From: Candidatus Glassiibacteriota bacterium
GTDB taxonomy: Bacteria > Gemmatimonadota > Glassbacteria > GWA2-58-10
DNA length: 8,061 bases
Assembly: GCA_016934095.1 (NCBI GenBank)
Contig: JAFGTO010000333.1
Coordinates: 1 to 8,061 of the forward strand
Reading direction: 5' to 3'
In this document: piece after piece, positions 1 through 6,686 of the stretch
Numbering within the stretch: position 1 is the stretch's first letter
How the letters are laid out: every line of letters begins with the position of its first letter
Program-made: the position numbers and the translations under genes
The notes under the pieces: model-generated
What the model saw: the letters and a program-made list of their open reading frames with translations, nothing else
Database searches by the model: none
Told to the model about the DNA's origin: nothing

Positions 1-46
1 CTCTGGCTGAGATCTGTTAGCAACGATAAGGCAGGTGTTGGCAAAC

Positions 47-2050
47 ATGTTTTCACAGAGTATCAGCTTCCTGCTCCAGACCGTGTGCCTTGCCCTCTGC
101 GGCGACAGCACGACAGAGAAAACTCACGTCCAGATCATCACAGCCCACGATTACACTTATGAGATTGAAGTCGGGGGATACAGGGACCCGGTAAATGAGA
201 CGATTATTATCGAGAACCTCGGCGCTGAGCCGGTGGTCAACCCGCGGATCACTGTAAACGGAGCGCTTGATTGGTGCGATGTCGAATCTATCGCCGCAGA
301 GGCAACGCGCGGCTGTTCTACAGAAAAGGAAAAGGCGCATGCAATCTGGGCTTTCGTGATGAACAACTCGCAGCAGATTGCTTCCCCAGGTGATTTTGAA
401 GCCATGAACCCTGTGATTTATTTCAATGTCTACGGCTACGGCAATTGCGCTTACCACGCCCAGAACTGTGTCGCCCTTGCCAGGGCCCTGGGCATGAGGG
501 CCCGTCACTGGACTGTCTGGCACCACTCGGTCAGCGAATTCCGGTACGAAGAAAACTGGCACATGCTGGACAGCAGTATCGGGATCTACTATCTGATGGA
601 AGATAATCTCAGGATCGCCTCGATCGAACAGCTATGGCAGGACCAGATGCCTACAGGGGGTCTGTTCGCGAATTACTTTCTTACCGGATTCTCCATGCGC
701 GGCAGGGCGGTTCGTACCGTGTTCACCGATATGGAAGGCGGGAATGAATTTGTCTGGCAGGATGGCAAAAGCCCTCAGTTCCTGCATTATTTCGAAGGCG
801 ACCAGGGCTGCTACCTTCAACCCTGCTGGGACGGCTTCTCCGAAGAGCCCCATACCATGGCCATGACTCTGCGGCCCGGCGAAAGGCTAATCCGCAATTG
901 GAAGGGCGGGTCTGTTTATTACAATTACAGGTGGCATGAAGCTGAGTACGAGATAGACCACAGGCCGTGGAGAAAGCCCATTTGCTATGGCGACGGCAAG
1001 CTGACCTGGAGACTGGACCCGGCTGGGCAGCAGGCCGGAGGGCTGAAAACGCCGGCTCAGGACAAACTGGAAATATACTCCCCTTATACGGTGATCGGTG
1101 CCGAGGTGGTTGCCAGGGTCCCGGCCGGGCAGGTGTCCTCCTGGGACGATGTCGATGTCAAGGTCTTTCTCGATTCAACGGGATCGTGCAGGGAGACGAG
1201 CTTTGAAGTCATGAAGGACAAATCGGCTGGCGTCGAGCTGCGGGCCGACCTGGATGAAATTCTCTATCCTGCGGGCAACCAGGGGAGGCACGCCTATGCC
1301 CTGTTACTGGAACAAAAGGACCGTATCGATCCGCGACTCCTCTCAGGGGAAAACCTGATTTCCCTGGAAGTGATTACGGACATCCAGTGTGCCCCTTTCT
1401 CATTGCCGGGGCTTTCCCTGGGGAAGAACCTTATCCGCTACAGGGATAAATCCAGGGGCATCCATAAAGTGAGGATAACTCATTGCTGGCGGGAGCGTTA
1501 TGACAATCATCCGCCGTCCGCCCCGGCACGGGCCCTCTACCCGGCCGACAGAAGCATCACCGCAGACCAGGCACCCTTATTCAGATGGACGGCCGCCAGC
1601 GACATGGATGGAACCGGCCAGGTAGCGGATTACCAGATTCTGCTTTCTTTCGATCCCCGGTGCCGCTGGCCTGTCTCGACATCGCTGCACACCGAGACAG
1701 GCTCCCCTGCTGCCGAATGGCAGCTTCCGCCGGGTTGGCTCAGTCCCGGAGCGGTTTACTACTGGAAAGTCAGGGCAAGAGACAGGAAGGGAGCTCCTGG
1801 AGAATGGAGCCCGGTGTTCAGCTTTGAAACATGCCTGGAATGCGGCTGCGATATCGACAAAGACGGCAGGGTGCTGATAACCGACGTGATTAAATTCCTG
1901 ATCCTGTTAAGAAGCGGTGCTTCCGGCAGGTGCATGGACCGTGACGGGGACGGTCTGGCCGATATCAAAGACGCGATATTTCTGCTGCGAGAGATTATCG
2001 ACCATAAATGCCCGGAAGATGATGGTCCCTGGTATTTCGCCAGCCGATAA
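47..2050 (+). CDS. secreted transglutaminase-like protein with FnIII-like domain and dockerin-like tail
   Basis: The product is about 667 residues from ATG 47; numbers below count from GTG 35, and TTG 38 is a third possible start. An in-frame stop at 8-10 shows the N-terminus lies inside the window. AAGG at 28-31 favours TTG 38 by spacing, so the start is uncertain. A short hydrophobic stretch at residues 9-22 looks like a signal peptide but lacks a clear positive n-region. Residues about 95-185 resemble a transglutaminase-like core: Cys138 in GNCAYH, His164 in WHHSVSEF and Asp179 in NWHMLD fit the Cys-His-Asp triad. Residues 186-490 have no domain I can name; MTLRPGERL lies at 276-284. Residues 492-598 look like fibronectin type III (YYWKVRARD near the end). 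Two 12-residue calcium loops follow, DIDKDGRVLITD (606-617) and DRDGDGLADIKD (635-646), each leading into a hydrophobic helix, as in dockerin type I. Many cysteines suggest an extracellular, disulfide-bearing protein. Substrate and function are unknown; such cores can be proteases, amidases or crosslinkers. Confidence 0.85.
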   Translation: MFSQSISFLLQTVCLALCGDSTTEKTHVQIITAHDYTYEIEVGGYRDPVNETIIIENLGAEPVVNPRITVNGALDWCDVESIAAEATRGCSTEKEKAHAIWAFVMNNSQQIASPGDFEAMNPVIYFNVYGYGNCAYHAQNCVALARALGMRARHWTVWHHSVSEFRYEENWHMLDSSIGIYYLMEDNLRIASIEQLWQDQMPTGGLFANYFLTGFSMRGRAVRTVFTDMEGGNEFVWQDGKSPQFLHYFEGDQGCYLQPCWDGFSEEPHTMAMTLRPGERLIRNWKGGSVYYNYRWHEAEYEIDHRPWRKPICYGDGKLTWRLDPAGQQAGGLKTPAQDKLEIYSPYTVIGAEVVARVPAGQVSSWDDVDVKVFLDSTGSCRETSFEVMKDKSAGVELRADLDEILYPAGNQGRHAYALLLEQKDRIDPRLLSGENLISLEVITDIQCAPFSLPGLSLGKNLIRYRDKSRGIHKVRITHCWRERYDNHPPSAPARALYPADRSITADQAPLFRWTAASDMDGTGQVADYQILLSFDPRCRWPVSTSLHTETGSPAAEWQLPPGWLSPGAVYYWKVRARDRKGAPGEWSPVFSFETCLECGCDIDKDGRVLITDVIKFLILLRSGASGRCMDRDGDGLADIKDAIFLLREIIDHKCPEDDGPWYFASR

Positions 2051-2068
2051 CCCAGCCTGCCAGGGACC
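2024..2068 (+). terminator. inverted repeat across the stop codon of the transglutaminase-like gene
   Basis: GGTCCCTGG (2024-2032) and CCAGGGACC (2060-2068) form a perfect 9-bp stem, extendable by a G-T and an A-T pair. The TAA stop lies in the loop of about 27 nt. No T-run follows, so this is not a classic intrinsic terminator. It may be a weak 3'-end or mRNA-protecting structure, or chance. The remaining intergenic DNA up to about 2186 contains a GGCCGGCC palindrome and no gene I can support. Confidence 0.35.
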
Positions 2069-2205
2069 TTCGCGGCCGGCCGGTGAGACCCGTTGCTCGA
2101 TGCCGCTTTTACGCCGTGCTTTTCCCCCTTGCCTCAGCCTTGAGAGTATTTCCCTCCGTCAGCCCCTGCCCCATCGGGTCATTCCCAAAAAAACGGCGAC
2201 TGTCC

Positions 2206-2234
2206 TTGACTTGAACGGGTCCTGAGATTATTTT
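2206..2234 (+). promoter_or_regulatory. sigma-70-type promoter for the TPR lipoprotein-lgt-comF run
   Basis: TTGACT (2206-2211) is separated by exactly 17 nt from TATTTT (2229-2234). An A7 run at 2187-2193 sits where an UP element would be. Transcription would start near 2241, about 26 nt before the proposed start codon at 2267. The same -35/-10 hexamer types and the same 17-nt spacer occur in front of secG (7555-7583), which raises confidence in both. Confidence 0.65.
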
Positions 2235-2266
2235 TTATACCCTTTAACCTGATAAGGCGGATTACC

Positions 2267-2737
2267 ATAACAGCGTGCCGGATTGTATCGCTCACGGCCC
2301 TCTGGGCCTGGGTATCGGTCAGCGCCTGCCTGGGCGGGCAGGAGAGCTCCTCCGGCCTGGACAGCCTGCGCCGCGAGGCCGACCTGTCGTTCGCCCGGCA
2401 GGATTACCACAACGCAGCCGGGCTTTATCGCAGGGTTGTCGCCGCCGACAGCCTGGACAGCCGGGCCTTCGCGCTGCTGGGAAGCTGCCTGATGCGCACC
2501 GGCCAACCCGGGCCGGCAATCAGCCTTTTCACCCGGGCGCTTGACCTGGAGCCGGGCCTGAAACTGGGCTACCTGGGCCTGGTTTACAGTTACTACGAGC
2601 TTGCACAGCTCGACAGCTCCCGTATCTGGGCCGATAGCTGCAGGAAAATCCTGGCGGGCTCGCAGCAGGAGCAGGATGAGTGGGATAAGATGCTGAGGGA
2701 GTTTTTTCCCCTGCTTTACCGGATGGAGGAAGACTAG
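2267..2737 (+). CDS. small TPR-containing lipoprotein, apparent ATA start
   Basis: The frame is open from just after a TGA at 2207-2209, but its first ATG is at 2492, inside a TPR motif, and no GTG or TTG precedes it. Starting at ATA 2267 gives 156 residues. Arg5 is followed by a hydrophobic stretch (residues 6-20, ..LTALWAWVSVSA) and Cys21 in the lipobox VSAC, then a Gly/Ser-rich linker. This is a convincing lipoprotein signal, so the true N-terminus lies well upstream of 2492. AAGGCGG (2254-2260), one mismatch from AAGGAGG, is 6 nt before ATA. CTG 2249 and ATT 2261 are less well placed. The mature part has about three TPR-like helix pairs: around residues 37-70 (FARQDYHNAAGLYRRVV), 71-103 (ALLGSCLMRTGQPGPAISLF) and 104-140 (YLGLVYSYYELAQLD). 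TPR lipoproteins usually act as envelope scaffolds; the partner is unknown. The lgt start lies 1 nt after its stop. Confidence 0.75.
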   Translation: MTACRIVSLTALWAWVSVSACLGGQESSSGLDSLRREADLSFARQDYHNAAGLYRRVVAADSLDSRAFALLGSCLMRTGQPGPAISLFTRALDLEPGLKLGYLGLVYSYYELAQLDSSRIWADSCRKILAGSQQEQDEWDKMLREFFPLLYRMEED

Positions 2738-2738
2738 C

Positions 2739-3524
2739 TTGTACCCCGTGCTTTTCAAGATAGGGCCGCTGGAGGTCAAGACCTACGGCCTGATGTTGGT
2801 AGTCAGCTTTGTTGTCGGCTACCTGACCACCAGGCCCAGGGTGCTCAAGAAAGGTATCGACCAGGATGTCCTGCTCGACCTGTGTTTCTATATACTGCTC
2901 TCTGCTATCGTGGGCTCGCGCATCTTCTATGCGGTAACCCACCTTAGTGAATACTCGGACAACCCGCTGTCGATCTTTTACATCTGGGAGGGCGGGCTGT
3001 CCATGATGGGCGGGATCCTGCTGAGCCTGGCGGTAAGCTGGCTTTACCTGAAGCTGAAAGAGATCGATTTTTACCTGATGGCCGACCTGCTCTCGCCGGC
3101 CATCGCCCTGGGGGTGGCCCTGACCCGGGTCGGCTGTTTCCTGTACGGCTGCTGTTACGGCCTGCCGTGCGAGCTGCCCTGGGCAGTTCAGTTCCCCGCA
3201 GTCTCGGCCGCGGGCAGCCATTTCCACCAGCCGATCCATCCGGCCCAGCTTTACGCCGTGGCCTACGGGCTGCTGATCTTTGCCATCCTGCTGCTTGTCG
3301 AGCGCAGGCGGCCGCCGGCCGGGGTCATGTTCGGCAGCCTGCTGGTCCTGTACGGCACGGCGCGGTTCACGGTGGATTTTTTCCGCTACTATGAGCCGCA
3401 GCAATATATCTTGAGCGCTCCGCTGCCGCTGACCAACAACCAGCTTATCTGCCTGGGCCTGTTCGCGTTCGGCTGCTACCGTATCCTGGCGGCCTTCCGC
3501 ACCCGCAGGGCCGGGGGAGGATAA
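2739..3524 (+). CDS. lgt: prolipoprotein diacylglyceryl transferase
   Basis: Lgt is an inner-membrane enzyme that moves a diacylglyceryl group from phosphatidylglycerol to the lipobox cysteine of prolipoproteins. The 261-residue product has the usual length and several hydrophobic segments. Family landmarks in order are YGLMLVVSFVVGY (16-28), IVGSRIFYAV (57-66), WEGGLSMMGG (83-92), ALTRVGCFLYGCCYG (127-141), HPAQLYAVAYG (167-177) and LYGTARFTVDFFR (204-216). Arg130 aligns with E. coli Arg143. The position of E. coli His103 (MSFHGG) is Met90, and that of Asn146 is Cys133, inside a cysteine-rich RxGCFLxGCCYG variant that to my knowledge also occurs in Lgt of other phyla. The start is TTG, 8 nt after GGAGGA (2725-2730), and lies 1 nt after the TPR lipoprotein stop, so the two are very likely co-transcribed and possibly translationally coupled. 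Confidence 0.95.
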   Translation: MYPVLFKIGPLEVKTYGLMLVVSFVVGYLTTRPRVLKKGIDQDVLLDLCFYILLSAIVGSRIFYAVTHLSEYSDNPLSIFYIWEGGLSMMGGILLSLAVSWLYLKLKEIDFYLMADLLSPAIALGVALTRVGCFLYGCCYGLPCELPWAVQFPAVSAAGSHFHQPIHPAQLYAVAYGLLIFAILLLVERRRPPAGVMFGSLLVLYGTARFTVDFFRYYEPQQYILSAPLPLTNNQLICLGLFAFGCYRILAAFRTRRAGGG

Positions 3525-3528
3525 AACC

Positions 3529-4254
3529 TTGCCGGGGGCGCTGAAAGCCGCGGCCGAGGCCCTGACCGACTTTTTCTACCCCCCGGCCTGTGTCTGCTGC
3601 AGCGGGAGCGTTGAGCACCGCGAAGAGCTCCTCTGCCGCTCCTGCCTGGAAAAGGTGGCGCCGCTCGGCGGGCCCGGCCACTGCCCCCGCTGCGGCATGC
3701 CCGTGCAGGGAACGGAGGGTGCCTGCACTTTCTGCAAAGGGTTGGGGAGCGGCCTGGAGACCGCCCTCTCGGCCGCCTGGTTCCTGGGACCGGTGCCGGA
3801 CCTGGTGCACCTGCTCAAGTACCAGGGCATGCACCGCCTGGCCCTGACCATGGCGCGACTGATGGCCCGGCACCCGGCTGCAGACTCGGTCATCGGGCCG
3901 GCGGAGATCCTGGTCCCGGTGCCCCTCTACTTCTGGAGGGAACTCAGGCGCGGCTACAACCAGAGCGAGAGAATAGCCGCGGCCCTGGCCGGGGCCTGCG
4001 GCAAGCGGCTGGAGACCGGCGCCCTTGCCAGGGTGCGCAATACCAGGACCCAGACCCGGCTGAGCGCGGTACAGCGCCGGAGCAACGTAGCCGGTGCTTT
4101 CCGGGTGGCGAGGCCGCAAGCGGTCCAGGGCCGCTCGGTCTGCCTGATCGATGACGTAATGACCACCGGCGCTACGGCCAGCGCCTGTGCGGCAGTGTTG
4201 AAAGAAAACGGCGCGGGCAGCGTGGCTGCCTACACTTTCGCCCGCGCCCAGTAA
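3529..4254 (+). CDS. comF: ComF-family phosphoribosyltransferase
   Basis: ComF proteins carry an N-terminal zinc ribbon and a type-I phosphoribosyltransferase fold, and are linked to DNA uptake in naturally transformable bacteria; the exact reaction is unsettled. The 241-residue product shows cysteine pairs at 21/24, 36/39, 52/55 and 66/69, enough for one or two zinc sites. These are followed by LLKYQGMHRLA (95-105), LVPVPLYFWRELRRGYNQSE (128-147) and NTRTQTRLSAVQRRSNVAGAF (171-191). The PRPP-binding loop LIDDVMTTGAT is at 206-216. The start is TTG, 8 nt after GGGGGAGG (3513-3520) and 4 nt after the lgt stop, so comF closes the lipoprotein-lgt-comF run. No other competence gene is in the window, so a role in transformation here is inferred from the family only. 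Confidence 0.93.
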   Translation: MPGALKAAAEALTDFFYPPACVCCSGSVEHREELLCRSCLEKVAPLGGPGHCPRCGMPVQGTEGACTFCKGLGSGLETALSAAWFLGPVPDLVHLLKYQGMHRLALTMARLMARHPAADSVIGPAEILVPVPLYFWRELRRGYNQSERIAAALAGACGKRLETGALARVRNTRTQTRLSAVQRRSNVAGAFRVARPQAVQGRSVCLIDDVMTTGATASACAAVLKENGAGSVAAYTFARAQ

Positions 4255-4305
4255 CCTGGGGATCCACGATCTTTCAGTTCAACCTATCACACGAGGAGGA
4301 AAATC

Positions 4306-5307
4306 ATGGCTATCAAGATCGGGATTAACGGTTTCGGACGGATCGGACGTCTGGTCTTCAAGGCGGCCATGGCGGACGGTTCTTTTAAGGTGGTCGGGAT
4401 CAACGACATCACGGATGCCAAGACCCTGGCCCACCTGCTCAAGTACGACTCCACCCACGGCATTTACCCCGGCGAGGTGAAAGCTGAGGGCGACAATATC
4501 GTGGTCAACGGGGTCAAGGTGCCGGTAACCGCAGAGAGAGACCCGGCCGCCCTGCCCTGGGCCAAGCTCGGGGCCGAGCTCGTGGTCGAGTCCACCGGCG
4601 TGTTCCGCGACCCCGACAGCCTGAAAAAACACATGGCGGCCGGGGCGAAAAAAGTGCTCCTGACCGTGCCGCCCAAGGACAAGACCGGCGAGGTCAAGCT
4701 GATCGTATTGGGGATCAACGACGGAGCTTTGCAGGCTTCCGACACCCTGATCTCAAATGCGAGCTGCACCACCAACTGCCTGGCCCCCATGACCAAGGTG
4801 CTGCATGAGAGTTTCGGTATCGAGCACGGCCTGATGACCACCATCCATTCCTACACCAATGACCAGCGCACCCTGGACATGCCGCACAGCGACCTGCGCC
4901 GCGCCCGCAGCGCCGCGGTCTCGATGATCCCGACCACCACCGGCGCCGCCCGCGCCATCGGCAAGGTGATCCCGGAGCTCAACGGCAAGCTGGACGGCCT
5001 GTCGGTACGCGTGCCCACCAAGGACGGATCGCTGACCGACCTGGTGGCGGTGGTCAAGAAGCCCACCACCGTGGAAGAGGTCAACGCCGCCATGAAAAAG
5101 GCCTCCGAGGGTGCCCTGAAAGGGATCCTCGAGTACACCGAGGACCCGATTGTCTCGGTCGATATCATCGGTAACGCCCATTCCTGCATTTTCGACGCCG
5201 GCACGACCAGCGTGATCGGCGGGACCCTGGTCAAAGTGCTCGGCTGGTACGACAACGAGTGGGGTTATTCCTGCCGCTGCATCGACCTGCTGAAAAAAAT
5301 GGCCTGA
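4306..5307 (+). CDS. gapA: glyceraldehyde-3-phosphate dehydrogenase, type I
   Basis: This cytoplasmic enzyme converts glyceraldehyde-3-phosphate, phosphate and NAD+ to 1,3-bisphosphoglycerate. The 333 residues match the usual length. The Rossmann motif INGFGRIGR is at 7-15. Asp34 in GINDITD fits NAD preference. The catalytic Cys154 lies in SNASCTTNCLAP and the general-base His181 in HSYTNDQ. The phosphate-binding LRRARSAA (197-204) and the C-terminal DNEWGYSCRC (316-325) are intact. It begins at ATG, 7 nt after a strong GAGGAGG (4292-4298), and ends with the double stop TGATAA. It is the only gene after the first one with an ATG start. I find no clear promoter in the 51 nt after comF, so transcription either reads through from upstream or starts at a promoter I cannot recognise. 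A strong hairpin follows the gene. Confidence 0.98.
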   Translation: MAIKIGINGFGRIGRLVFKAAMADGSFKVVGINDITDAKTLAHLLKYDSTHGIYPGEVKAEGDNIVVNGVKVPVTAERDPAALPWAKLGAELVVESTGVFRDPDSLKKHMAAGAKKVLLTVPPKDKTGEVKLIVLGINDGALQASDTLISNASCTTNCLAPMTKVLHESFGIEHGLMTTIHSYTNDQRTLDMPHSDLRRARSAAVSMIPTTTGAARAIGKVIPELNGKLDGLSVRVPTKDGSLTDLVAVVKKPTTVEEVNAAMKKASEGALKGILEYTEDPIVSVDIIGNAHSCIFDAGTTSVIGGTLVKVLGWYDNEWGYSCRCIDLLKKMA

Positions 5308-5344
5308 TAAGGTCCGGTAACCGCTCAGGGACTGAATGAATGAC

Positions 5345-5378
5345 CGGGGCGGCGGCCGGGAACCCGGCCGCCGCCCCG
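5345..5378 (+). terminator. strong GC-rich hairpin after gapA
   Basis: Bases 5345-5360 pair perfectly with 5363-5378: a 16-bp stem of almost pure G/C around AA (the innermost pair is probably open, giving a GAAC loop). It starts 38 nt after the gapA stop. No T-run follows directly; the nearest is T7 at 5402-5408, some 23 nt away. It could be an atypical terminator, a 3'-end stabiliser of gapA mRNA, or a partial barrier lowering pgk transcription. On the other strand it would look the same, with no T-run. Confidence 0.6.
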
Positions 5379-5420
5379 CTTGCATAAAGTATTTCTGATT
5401 ATTTTTTTCGCCCGCTTACC

Positions 5421-5459
5421 CCGCGGCAAGCCGCGAGGAATGAGCTCACTAGTCAATTC
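5421..5459. repeat. palindrome-rich element in the pgk leader
   Basis: CGCGGC-AA-GCCGCG (5422-5435) is a perfect 6-bp hairpin. It is followed by the 8-bp palindrome TGAGCTCA (5441-5448), the overlapping ACTAGT (5448-5453), and a short GAAT/ATTC pair at 5438-5441 and 5456-5459. The segment is more AT-rich than the flanking genes. It could be a small dispersed (REP-like) element or a leader structure for pgk. I see only one copy in the window, so calling it a repeat family is inference. Confidence 0.3.
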
Positions 5460-5481
5460 CGCCCCATCTGGAGGAGCCGAA

Positions 5482-6681
5482 GTGAACAAGAAAACAGTAA
5501 GAGACATCTCCCCCGCCGGCAAGCGCGTGCTAATGCGGGTGGATTTCAACGTGCCGCTGGATGAGAACTGCAAGGTTACCAGCGACAAGCGCATCCGCGC
5601 CGCAGTGCCCACGGTCGAGTACATCATCTCCCGCGGCGGCAGGCTGGCGCTGATGAGCCACCTGGGACGGCCCAAGGGCGAGCGGGTGCCGAAAATGAGC
5701 CTCAAGCCGTGTGTCGAGGTGCTCTCGGCCCTGCTCGGCAAGCCGGTCAAGTTCGCCGATGACTGTGTGGGCGAGGCCGCCGAAAAAGCCGTGGCCGGGC
5801 TGCGGGACGGCGAGGTGCTGCTGCTGGAGAACCTGCGCTTCCACAAGGCAGAAGAGAAAAACGACCCGGAGTTCTCCCGCCGGCTCGCGGCCCTGGCCGA
5901 CATCTATGTCAACGATGCTTTCGGCACCGCCCACCGGGCCCACTCCTCCACCGAGGGGGTGGCCGCCTTTGTCGGGACAGCGGTCTCCGGCCTGCTGATG
6001 GAAAAAGAGATCCAGTACCTGCACGGCGCGGTGAACGACCCGGTCCGTCCTTTCGTGGCCGTGCTCGGGGGCGCCAAGATCAGCGGCAAGATCGACGTGA
6101 TCGGGAACCTGCTGCCCAAGGTCGACAAGCTGGTCATCGGCGGGGGCATGGCCTATACTTTCTTCAAGGCCAAGGGCCTGGAGATCGGCAACAGCCTCTG
6201 CGAGGAAGACCGCGTACCCATGGCCGCGGACCTGCTGAAACAAGCCCCGGACAAGCTGGTGCTGCCGGTCGACTGCGTGGTCTCGGACCAGTTCGATTTC
6301 GCCGCGCGCACCGTGGGGCAGCTCAAGGTGGTACCGGTCGAGGGGATCGAAAAAGGCTGGGAGGCCCTGGATATCGGGCCGGAGAGTGTAAAAGCTTTCG
6401 CCGGAGTGCTGGATTCCGCCAAGACTATCATCTGGAACGGCCCCATGGGAGTGTTCGAGATACCCTCCCTGGCCGCGGGCACCGAGGAAGTGGCCAGGAA
6501 GATCGCCGAGGTCACCGGCCGGGGGGCTCAGAGCGTGATCGGCGGGGGCGACAGCGTGGCCGCGGTCGAGAAAATGGGGCTCTCCAAGCGGATGACCCAC
6601 ATCTCCACCGGTGGAGGTGCCTCGCTGGAGCTGCTCGAGGGCAAGGACCTGCCCGGCCTGGCCGCCCTCAACGATGCCTGA
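5482..6681 (+). CDS. pgk: phosphoglycerate kinase
   Basis: Pgk transfers phosphate from 1,3-bisphosphoglycerate to ADP, the step right after GapA. From GTG 5482 the product is 399 residues, the normal bacterial length. Conserved parts in order are MRVDFNVPLD (18-27; Asp21 and Asn23 contact substrate), SHLGRPKGE (59-67), LLENLRFHKAEEKNDPEF (114-131), NDAFGTAHRAHSSTEGV (144-160), LGGAKISGKI (195-204), the nucleotide-site WNGPMGVFE (318-326) and GGGDSVAAVEK (354-364), and STGGGASLELLEGK (375-388). GGAGGAG (5470-5476) lies 5 nt upstream of GTG. The frame stays open back to TTG 5380, but that would add 34 residues before a domain that already starts correctly, and TTG 5380 has no ribosome-binding site. 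The 174-nt gap after gapA holds a strong hairpin and a palindromic segment, so its expression may be partly uncoupled from gapA. Confidence 0.98.
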   Translation: MNKKTVRDISPAGKRVLMRVDFNVPLDENCKVTSDKRIRAAVPTVEYIISRGGRLALMSHLGRPKGERVPKMSLKPCVEVLSALLGKPVKFADDCVGEAAEKAVAGLRDGEVLLLENLRFHKAEEKNDPEFSRRLAALADIYVNDAFGTAHRAHSSTEGVAAFVGTAVSGLLMEKEIQYLHGAVNDPVRPFVAVLGGAKISGKIDVIGNLLPKVDKLVIGGGMAYTFFKAKGLEIGNSLCEEDRVPMAADLLKQAPDKLVLPVDCVVSDQFDFAARTVGQLKVVPVEGIEKGWEALDIGPESVKAFAGVLDSAKTIIWNGPMGVFEIPSLAAGTEEVARKIAEVTGRGAQSVIGGGDSVAAVEKMGLSKRMTHISTGGGASLELLEGKDLPGLAALNDA

Positions 6682-6686
6682 GCGCG

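Noticed and set aside
2069..2186. Searched the DNA between the first gene and the lipoprotein promoter for a small gene or RNA
   Set aside because: No start with a ribosome-binding site and no structured RNA signature; only the short GGCCGGCC palindrome stands out.
2275..2544. Frame beginning at GTG 2275 in the TPR lipoprotein region
   Set aside because: It is out of register with the lipobox and TPR motifs, and its product is a Pro/Arg/Gly-rich shadow translation.
2529..3404. Minus-strand open frame of 291 codons opposite the TPR lipoprotein and lgt
   Set aside because: It overlaps two supported genes entirely, is rich in Gln, Asp and His, and has no recognisable domain.
5380..5405. Possible pgk promoter, TTGCAT (5380-5385) with TATTTT (5400-5405)
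   Set aside because: The spacer is only 14 nt, unlike the 17 nt of the two convincing promoters; kept only as a weak possibility.
5380..5481. N-terminal extension of Pgk from TTG 5380
   Set aside because: Pgk already begins correctly at GTG 5482 with a well-spaced ribosome-binding site. The extension lacks one, and TTG 5380 lies immediately beside the hairpin.
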